Positions 14,028-19,374 of a stretch of 19,374 nt of DNA are shown here, piece by piece. Every line of letters begins with the position of its first letter. The stretch's first letter is position 1. This DNA is from Bacteroidales bacterium (GTDB lineage Bacteria; Bacteroidota; Bacteroidia; Bacteroidales; Bacteroidaceae). The position numbers were made by a program, and so were the translations under genes. The notes under the pieces were generated by a model. It did not search any database. It saw only the letters and a list, made by a program, of their open reading frames with translations, and was not told where the DNA came from. Location of the stretch: positions 1 through 19,374 of the forward strand of contig SFPC01000062.1 of the NCBI GenBank assembly GCA_004552195.1, given 5' to 3'.

Positions 14028-17000
14028 TTACTTCACCACCTTGCGGTTGTTCTGGATGTAAACGCCGTGGGCGGGGGCGGCATGGAGTCGGCGGCCGCTC
14101 AGGTCGTACCATTTGTTGTGCACACCTTCAGCCTCAACGCTGCCGATGCCCGTTTGCGAAGCGACCACTCGGAGAATGGCGTCAACAATCTGGCCGCCGT
14201 TTTTCAGGATGCCGTTGTCGCTGGTCGGTGTTCCGTCGGCAGCAAGCTGACCGGCAGGGTCCACACTGTTCCAGTCCATCTTGAAACGGATACGGTAGTC
14301 ACCAGCCTCGCCGGGAGCCACAAACTCGGGGCAAACCATCGTGTTGCGGTCGCCCCCGCTGAGGGCCGTGCCGGCGGAGTTCACACCGTTGGAGTCATCG
14401 CTGAAGCTGCCGCTGTAAAAGCTGAACGAAACGACATCAGTGCCGCTCTGGTCCGTTGAACCTTCTTTGAAGGAGAACTGGCCGTCGTTGCCGAAGTCAA
14501 CAAACACATAGCCGTTCATCCAATTGCCGGCCTTGTCGAACACCACGTTCAGGTTGTCGTAAGCATGGCAGGTCAACACAGCTTCTTCGTTGGCAGTGAA
14601 GTCAAAGTAGCAGCGTTCGTTGCCCACAGTGAGCACCTGCGGTTCGCCGCTGCCGGCAGTGATTGTAATGGTGTTGATGTAACGGCCCGTATTCACGGGA
14701 GTGGCATCCTTGTCGAAGTTGATGGCATAGGGTTCCACTATTTTCGGCACCACATTGAGCACGATGGAAGCCACCACTCCCGAACCGTCCTGTGCGGTAG
14801 CGGTGATGGACACCTCACCTTCGGCCACACCTACAACCAATCCGCCGGAAACAGTGGCCACCGTTTCGTCGCTGCTGGTCCAGCTCAGGGCGGGGAAGGA
14901 AGCGTCGGCGGGAGCCACGGCAGCCGTCACGACAAAGGTCTTGCCAATCTCTACCTGCTTTTCAGCCTTCTCGGGAGTAAGTGTAAGGCTTTCAACTGCC
15001 ACAGCCTGAGCGGCGGCATCCAATCCGTCGAAGCTGAAGATGCTGCTGCCGGGCAGGGTTACGGAGAGCTGCTGGTCAACGTCGATGGCCTCACCCTCGG
15101 TCAGACCTTCGAGCGCGTCCTGTTCGCCGAACGACTTGCGGAGCACGATGCTGCCCTGCACGTTGGCCGGGATGTTGAGTGCTTCGCGGAGCGTGAAGGA
15201 GTAAGTTTCGGCATCGTTGCCGCCGTTGCGCAGGGCCAGGGTGGCCTTCTTGCCGTTCCAGGAAGCCCAACCGTAGACAGCCGTCTTGGCGTTGTTCCAA
15301 GGATTGCCGCCAACCCAGTGGGCATCGGGCAGCACATCGGCGTTGCGCTTCTGCCAGCTGATGCACTCGGCGAGATCAGCCCAGAGCTTGCCGTTGTTGA
15401 TGCTGTTCATCAGGGGGTAGTCGTTGTAGAGCTCTACCATGCCCGAACCGCACACGAAGGCGGCGCGGAGTTCGTGGCGGACTGCCTCATAGCTCATGTC
15501 CTTGCTCACACTGCCGTACTGCGAGAGGATGAAGCCGTGGGTCATGAGCGTGTTGATGGGGCAGATGGGCGAGTTGGTCACGTAGTTCTGGTAGACCAGG
15601 CGGTCGCGGTAGGTAATCCAGTTCTCACGGTCGCTGCTGTTGTTGCCTGCCGTACCGTAGTCATTCTCCTGTCGCCAGGTGGCATCCGTGTAGTGGTACC
15701 AGAAGGGGCTGGCCCAGGTGCCGACCGTGGTGTTGAAGAAGATGTCGCGCTTCAGTTCCTCGCGCACGTAACGTTCGAGGCGGATGATGCCTTCGGCATT
15801 CTCATTGCCCGTGTCGCCTGCATCAGGACCTGTGGCCGAGAACTGGGCCGAAATGCCGTCAAACTTGAAGAAGCGGAAGTCGCCTTGGTTCTGCGTGAGG
15901 TTGTAGGCAGCATCCTTGAAGACCTTGTAGTAGTTAGGATTGGAGAGTACCATCTGTTCTCCCCTGTCAGTCCAATATTTGCGGCGGTAGTTACCGCTGG
16001 TGCCATAACCGCCCACCGGACCGAGCCATGCACCGATACCGGCACCCATTTCGGCGGCCGAGGCGGCCATATCCCTCATCTCATTGGGGAAGCCGGCGTG
16101 GAAAGTCCAAGTACCGTAGTTGTCCCAACCGTCATCGATGACGAAGCTGTTGGGGGCGACTCCGTAACGGTCGTAGAAGTCCGTCTTCCAGTGGTCGATT
16201 ACATTGACCACCTGGTCGCTCGACATGTTCTGCGTGGGGTCCAGCGCATTGTTGCGGTTGATGTTCAGCTCATACCAGGAGATGTAGGCGGGATACGGAC
16301 GCCAGGGTACGGCACGCTCACGCTCTGAATAGGCCAGGAAGGAGCGGCGCTTCTGTGTCTTGTGGATGTCAGCGTTGCTTTCCGAGCCATCTTGTGCGAT
16401 GAGTCCTACCACGCCCGAAATCTTCCAGGTTTCGCCGGTGGCGAGTGTGGTGTTGCGGCTCCAGAGGCCCTCAATGCCCACGATGTCGTTCGAGATGACG
16501 GCACCGGCCTTCGGGCTGTAGATTTTCACCGTCATGTTGCTTGTGGCATCGATGGACTCCGTCAGGTCTTGGATAAACACGCGGAGCGTGTACGTGCCGT
16601 CGTTCGGCGCGATGAAGCTGAAAGTGTTGTCACTCTGGGCAGTGCCCGAGTAACCGGCGTGGTAGTCGCTGGCGGCCACCGAGCCCGAAGCTTCGAGCAT
16701 GTCTGCGCCGCCGAAGTTCAGGCGGTGGCTGCCCGAGGTATATTTCACCGTGATTTCAACCTTCTGGTTGGCGGTCAGCGTCACGCCTTCGTGAGTAGCG
16801 GCATAGACATTGGGATAACCGGCACCTGTGGCCTCCGTCACGCGGGCCGGCACATTCTCCTCGGCCACCTGCTTCCAGTCGGCCACGGCCAGGCTCACCG
16901 CGTCGAGCGTCTGGGCCAGTTCCCATTTGTCCTCCTCGCCCGATGCGCCGCCCACCGTGTTGTAGGCCACGGGGTTCTCCAGTCCGGCGAAAATCTTGTT

Positions 17001-18296
17001 GCTCATCAGTACCGCGCCGCGCGTATTGCCCACCACGGCAGGCGTGGAGCCGGCGGCTTTGGTGTCTACGTTGTAGATGAGGGGGATTACGTTGTACATG
17101 TCCACGTCATCCACGCCCGTCAGCTCCATCTCCGTGCGGAGGTAGTGGCTGCCGTCGCGCAGCACGGCTTTCCAGAGTATGTCAATGGTTTTCTCCTTAT
17201 AAGTATAGGCGTAGCGCGCCACGAGTTGCTTTCCGGCAAAGTGTTCCGCGCCTCCCACGGCGTTATCGTCCGCCTGGATGTCCTCCATTTCGAGGCTGAC
17301 GAGCTGCATGGCCGAAGCCGGCACGTTGTCGCCGTTGCCAAAAGCCACGGTAAAGGGCTCGGTGCCAGCCTGGAGGTCCATGGCCTTCGAGCCGGCAAAG
17401 TAGATGGCCTCACCCACCTTCATGAAGCTGGCGGCCAGCACATTGTTGCTCAGCGTATAAACGTCGCCTTCCTTCACCAGTTCAGCCGCGCCCACGGCGG
17501 TCTGCTGTGCGGGGTAGAGCACGGCCTGCGTATAAGGCTGCTTGTCGGGCTGTGAGGGAATGTTGACCACGTTGACCGTGATGGTGTTGGCCACGTCGTT
17601 GATGGAGACGGCGGCAAACTGTCCCTCGGCCACGATGACCGTCACGTCGCCCTTCTTCAGCGTGCCCTCCACCTCGTACTGGTCGCCGTTGGTGTAGGTA
17701 TGGCCGTTGATGATGACGCTCACGCCTTCGGGAGCCACGAGCGTGTAGTTGTGCGTTTCCATCACCACCTCGTTGAATGTCCAGCGGCTGCCGGCATCAT
17801 TCGCGCCGCTGTCCTGCCAGAGGCCGAGCGTGTTCGTGCCGTCCAGCGGGTTGCCGCTGATGCCCGCAAACCAGTTCAGGTATTTGGTGGCGGGTCCGGA
17901 AGTGTTGTAGGGAGCGATTTCGTAGAAGTCGTCGGCGTAGTTGTTCACGTGGAAATACGCGCCTTCCGTTTTTTCATCAGTCATCTGTACGAAGTCCTTG
18001 CCGTTGTTGTAGCCGGAGGACTTGGCAAAGCTGAACCATTTCTTGGCCTTGTAGCTGTAGATGTAGAACGCGTTGTCCAGGCCGTCTACGGCGTAGAATG
18101 CAAACAAGCCGTAGTTGTCGGCTGTCTGGGTGGGTGCAGTCAGCGGGTTGGCGTAGTAGCCGGCTCCTGACACCATGGTGTAAAGATGTTCCGGACGACC
18201 CTCATTTGGGGGAGTAAAGGATGTTTCCACCTTGTCCGCCCTCATTTGCAGCGCTATGCAAACGATGAGAGCCAATAACGAGATAAATCTCCTCAT
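14028..18296 (-). CDS. Large secreted multidomain glycosidase, clan GH-D/GH36-like (often annotated 'enterotoxin')
   Basis: The protein has 1422 residues. Residues 1-20 (MRRFISLLALIVCIALQMRA) are a signal peptide. About 35-178 is rich in aromatic and Asn residues (YIYSYKAKKWFSF, YLNWFAG) and resembles the beta-trefoil-like module of Bacteroidetes glycan enzymes. A beta-rich segment and an N-terminal beta-sandwich follow. A lectin-like insert lies near 500-590 (HRLNFGG, DGTYTLRVFIQ). The TIM barrel starts near PYPAYISWYELN, with FVIDDGWDNYGTW (IDDGW at 720-724) and GAWLGPVGGYG. FFKFDG gives D813 as likely nucleophile and WRQENDYG gives D879 as likely acid/base, by analogy with alpha-galactosidase families 27/36. 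A Big_2 Ig-like domain covers about 1099-1184, followed by a GEVED-like module. The tail WYDLSGRRLHAAPAHGVYIQ resembles Prevotella/Bacteroides C-terminal anchoring or sorting tails. Substrate is unknown; an alpha-linked galactoside or GalNAc is a guess. Confidence 0.75.
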   Translation of the reverse strand: MRRFISLLALIVCIALQMRADKVETSFTPPNEGRPEHLYTMVSGAGYYANPLTAPTQTADNYGLFAFYAVDGLDNAFYIYSYKAKKWFSFAKSSGYNNGKDFVQMTDEKTEGAYFHVNNYADDFYEIAPYNTSGPATKYLNWFAGISGNPLDGTNTLGLWQDSGANDAGSRWTFNEVVMETHNYTLVAPEGVSVIINGHTYTNGDQYEVEGTLKKGDVTVIVAEGQFAAVSINDVANTITVNVVNIPSQPDKQPYTQAVLYPAQQTAVGAAELVKEGDVYTLSNNVLAASFMKVGEAIYFAGSKAMDLQAGTEPFTVAFGNGDNVPASAMQLVSLEMEDIQADDNAVGGAEHFAGKQLVARYAYTYKEKTIDILWKAVLRDGSHYLRTEMELTGVDDVDMYNVIPLIYNVDTKAAGSTPAVVGNTRGAVLMSNKIFAGLENPVAYNTVGGASGEEDKWELAQTLDAVSLAVADWKQVAEENVPARVTEATGAGYPNVYAATHEGVTLTANQKVEITVKYTSGSHRLNFGGADMLEASGSVAASDYHAGYSGTAQSDNTFSFIAPNDGTYTLRVFIQDLTESIDATSNMTVKIYSPKAGAVISNDIVGIEGLWSRNTTLATGETWKISGVVGLIAQDGSESNADIHKTQKRRSFLAYSERERAVPWRPYPAYISWYELNINRNNALDPTQNMSSDQVVNVIDHWKTDFYDRYGVAPNSFVIDDGWDNYGTWTFHAGFPNEMRDMAASAAEMGAGIGAWLGPVGGYGTSGNYRRKYWTDRGEQMVLSNPNYYKVFKDAAYNLTQNQGDFRFFKFDGISAQFSATGPDAGDTGNENAEGIIRLERYVREELKRDIFFNTTVGTWASPFWYHYTDATWRQENDYGTAGNNSSDRENWITYRDRLVYQNYVTNSPICPINTLMTHGFILSQYGSVSKDMSYEAVRHELRAAFVCGSGMVELYNDYPLMNSINNGKLWADLAECISWQKRNADVLPDAHWVGGNPWNNAKTAVYGWASWNGKKATLALRNGGNDAETYSFTLREALNIPANVQGSIVLRKSFGEQDALEGLTEGEAIDVDQQLSVTLPGSSIFSFDGLDAAAQAVAVESLTLTPEKAEKQVEIGKTFVVTAAVAPADASFPALSWTSSDETVATVSGGLVVGVAEGEVSITATAQDGSGVVASIVLNVVPKIVEPYAINFDKDATPVNTGRYINTITITAGSGEPQVLTVGNERCYFDFTANEEAVLTCHAYDNLNVVFDKAGNWMNGYVFVDFGNDGQFSFKEGSTDQSGTDVVSFSFYSGSFSDDSNGVNSAGTALSGGDRNTMVCPEFVAPGEAGDYRIRFKMDWNSVDPAGQLAADGTPTSDNGILKNGGQIVDAILRVVASQTGIGSVEAEGVHNKWYDLSGRRLHAAPAHGVYIQNNRKVVK

Positions 18297-18342
18297 AGGT
18301 AAAAAATTTAGGGTTAGAAAATAAAACTGACAATTCTGCGGA

Positions 18343-18373
18343 CAAAGTTAGTGCAAGGCGAGTGAAGAACAAA
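18343..18373 (-). promoter_or_regulatory. Promoter of the secreted glycosidase gene
   Basis: The minus strand has TTTG (18373-18370), 19 bases, then TAACTTTG (18350-18343), a perfect Bacteroidetes promoter. The leader would be about 40 bases. The -33 box and spacer lie inside the 35-bp repeat. A 10-bp inverted repeat AAAAAGCAAA / TTTGCTTTTT (18371-18380 / 18391-18400) lies immediately upstream and ends in T's, so it may insulate the promoter. Confidence 0.8.
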
Positions 18374-18385
18374 AAGCAAAAGCTG
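18351..18385 (+). repeat. 35-bp direct repeat, copy 1 (carries the glycosidase promoter)
   Basis: It begins GTGCAAGGCGAGTGAAGAAC and ends AAAAGCTG. It is identical over all 35 bases to copy 2 at 18646-18680. In this copy the preceding bases complete a functional-looking -7 box. Confidence 0.85.
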
Positions 18386-18486
18386 AAAGATTTGCTTTTT
18401 GTATTCCGAGCCGCAGCCTAACTTCTGAAAAGAATTAGATATATCAAAGAGCAAAGTCCACAACAACAGAATAATTGCTATATGAC

Positions 18487-18627
18487 GACAACATTGACAA
18501 CTACAGACAACTTTTATCATGTGCCAACCGCAGACAACATTAAACGCCTTCATGCCGGTTGTTGTCCATGTTTGTTACTCATTCATTAAAACCAAGCAAT
18601 AAGTTGTCTTAAGTTGTCTCAGTTGTC
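18487..18627. repeat. Mirror-symmetric cluster of GACAAC motifs
   Basis: GACAAC occurs on the plus strand at 18487, 18496, 18506 and 18533. Its complement GTTGTC occurs at 18561, 18603, 18613 and 18622. The outer triplets have mirrored spacing: 9 then 10 bases on the left, 10 then 9 on the right. An inner CAACCG / CGGTTG pair (18525-18530 / 18556-18561) adds to the dyad. The arrangement resembles binding sites for a dimeric or oligomeric DNA protein. Confidence 0.65.
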
Positions 18628-18645
18628 TTTTATTATATGATAGAT

Positions 18646-18680
18646 GTGCAAGGCGAGTGAAGAACAAAAAGCAAAAGCTG
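18646..18680 (+). repeat. 35-bp direct repeat, copy 2
   Basis: It is identical to 18351-18385, but the bases where copy 1 has its -7 box read ATCTATCA on the minus strand, so the promoter is not complete. A partial third unit GTGCAAGGTGAG begins at its last base (18680-18691). Confidence 0.85.
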
Positions 18681-18713
18681 TGCAAGGTGAGAGAAAAGAA
18701 ATAAAAAAAGCGC

Positions 18714-18914
18714 ATGAGTGCACAGATACGAAAATTTGACTTCTGGTATGCAGCTGCCGATGCCGACCGCCGCATCCACCTCTATCTGCCGGACACTTGT
18801 CCTACGAGAACTGCCACCCGTTTGTGAAACACGACAACCGGGGGGCGCACCTGGACGCTGGCCCATAACGGCACCCTGTTCGCTCATATAGTGTCTGAAC
18901 AGCTATTGCGATAA
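18714..18914 (+). pseudogene. Frameshifted remnant of a class II glutamine amidotransferase-like gene
   Basis: Three successive frames join into one protein-like stretch. The first runs from the ATG at 18714 (MSAQIRKFDFWYAAADADRR...YLPDT). The second, from about 18800, reads SYENCHPFVKHDNRG. The third, from about 18846, reads RTWTLAHNGTLFAH and ends at TAA 18912-18914. The combination YENCHPF...G RTWTL-HNGT-F is, as I know it, a hallmark of Bacteroidetes class II (Gn-AT-II/YafJ-like) glutamine amidotransferases. The N-terminal catalytic Met-Cys region and everything after HNGT are missing, so this is a fragment with at least two frameshifts. Confidence 0.55.
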
Positions 18915-18994
18915 TCACAGGAGCATATGTACAACAAAAAATCATTCACCCATTTGTATTTGTCTCAGAAAAAAGCAACATCTATCTGTCCCTG

Positions 18995-19026
18995 TTCGCT
19001 ATTCTCAGGAAATCTATTTACCTTTG
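18995..19026 (+). promoter_or_regulatory. Promoter in front of the XRE pseudogene
   Basis: TTCG (18995-18998), 20 bases, then TACCTTTG (19019-19026) gives an exact -7 box and a -33 box one base off TTTG. The predicted start is about 10 bases before the old start codon. Confidence 0.55.
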
Positions 19027-19042
19027 GAGCACAAAAACCATT

Positions 19043-19265
19043 ATGAGTAGTAAAGGTTAACCGAATCAAAGTCGTTCTTGTAGAGCAACGCAAGACAAGC
19101 AAATGGCTCGCAGAATGACTCGGCAAGTGTGAAGTCACCATATCCCAATGGTGTACTAACCGCAGCCAGCCATCATTGGAGACCCTCGTTGAAATAGCGA
19201 GGGTGCTGCAGGTTGATGTCAAAGATCTCCTGCACTCAACAGTCCAAGAACCCGATATGGTTTAA
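19043..19265 (+). pseudogene. Broken small XRE/HTH transcriptional regulator
   Basis: Read from 19059 the frame gives NRIKVVLVEQRKTSKWLAE, a TGA at 19116-19118, then LGKCEVTISQWCTNRSQP and SLETLVEIARVLQVDVKDLL, ending at TAA 19263-19265. This is a complete Cro/C1-type helix-turn-helix of the ~70-residue Bacteroidetes kind, which I recall as WLAEQLGK...TVSKWCTN...QP.LETL.EIA..L.VDVK.LL. Two lesions are visible: the in-frame TGA where Gln is expected, and a frameshift after the ATG at 19043 (MSSK, then stop). Such small regulators are often found next to restriction-modification genes, but none is visible here. Confidence 0.65.
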
Positions 19266-19289
19266 GGGGGGCTCTATTCATTAGCTTGA

Positions 19290-19374
19290 GGCGATTTTGA
19301 GACTATCACGCAGCAGATGTCTCTTGTGAATGAAGGAGCGATGCGGGCATCGTGACTGAATGAAAAAGAGACAG
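19290..19374 (+). other. Possible coding remnant at the right edge
   Basis: One frame reads GDFETITQQMSLVNEGAMRAS, a TGA at 19353-19355, then LNEKET to the window end. The composition is protein-like and hydrophilic, and it follows the XRE remnant on the same strand. No family is recognised. An upstream stop directly precedes it, so if it was coding it is now broken. Confidence 0.2.

Larger units (their letters stand above)
18297..19374. other. Right-end accessory region without an intact gene
   Basis: About 1.1 kb, clearly AT-rich. It contains the glycosidase promoter, two exact copies of a 35-bp repeat, a mirrored GACAAC cluster, two gene remnants (a glutamine amidotransferase and an XRE regulator) and a possible third fragment at the edge. 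This is consistent with an eroded insertion. Confidence 0.6.

Noticed and set aside
18487..18627. CRISPR array
   Set aside because: The GACAAC words are 6 bp, closely spaced and in both orientations. There are no 25-40 bp repeats with unique spacers and no cas genes.
18714..19374. TGA read as a sense codon in the right-end remnants
   Set aside because: Intact genes here use ordinary stops (the integrase ends in TGA), and the remnants also contain frameshifts, so decay is the simpler explanation than recoding.
19366..19374. Final AAGAGACAG equals the 3' end of the Tn5 mosaic end used in library adapters
   Set aside because: Only nine bases match and the preceding bases differ from the mosaic end. 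The bases also continue an open frame. A trimmed adapter cannot be fully excluded but is not supported.

Overview
The window looks like a chromosomal segment of a Bacteroidales bacterium (Bacteroides/Prevotella-like). The evidence is the repeated use of the Bacteroidetes promoter signature (TTTG, 19-20 bases, TAnnTTTG), a Porphyromonas-type S46 dipeptidyl peptidase, a Bacteroidetes-type tyrosine recombinase, a MobV-like mobilization tail, a membrane pyrophosphatase of the type described from Bacteroides, and a large secreted glycosidase with a Prevotella-like C-terminal tail. GC-rich housekeeping genes are interrupted by AT-rich accessory debris at both ends and around a lone integrase.

Layout. 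(1) 1-1389: left edge, with the start of a possible lipoprotein gene (1-52, minus), a coiled-coil protein that resembles the C-terminal half of a MobV/Pre relaxase (89-1063, minus), and a 50-bp array of 10-bp repeats (1191-1240). (2) 1390-3790: dnaK (minus) with its terminator and a candidate sigma-54 promoter, then an intergenic region with two copies of a hairpin repeat family and an 8-bp-phased leader. (3) 3791-7175: a SpoU-family RNA methyltransferase and the membrane pyrophosphatase hppA, both plus strand, with a third, inverted hairpin repeat between them and a clear terminator after hppA. (4) 7348-8896: a solitary tyrosine recombinase and tRNA-Lys(UUU), both minus strand. (5) 8990-18296: four minus-strand genes, each apparently with its own signals: an AI-2E/PerM-family transporter, a periplasmic DPP7-type peptidase, a DUF5009/HGSNAT-like membrane acyltransferase, and a 1422-residue secreted multidomain glycosidase. 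(6) 18297-19374: right edge without an intact gene. It holds a promoter-bearing 35-bp repeat in two exact copies, a mirror-symmetric cluster of GACAAC motifs, a frameshifted class II glutamine amidotransferase remnant, and a broken XRE-type regulator that still has a good promoter.

Functionally, the intact genes cover protein folding (DnaK), RNA modification, pyrophosphate-driven ion pumping, and peptide and glycan use at the envelope (DPP7, glycosidase, acyltransferase). They do not form one operon. The most interesting unexplained structures are the mirrored GACAAC cluster (18487-18627), the compensatory hairpin repeat family (3519-3665 and 4814-4884), the one-turn-phased array (1191-1240) and the sigma-54-like promoter of dnaK. 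No complete novel defence or mobile system is visible, but both ends look like eroded accessory islands. All homology statements come from reading motifs by eye; no database was searched.
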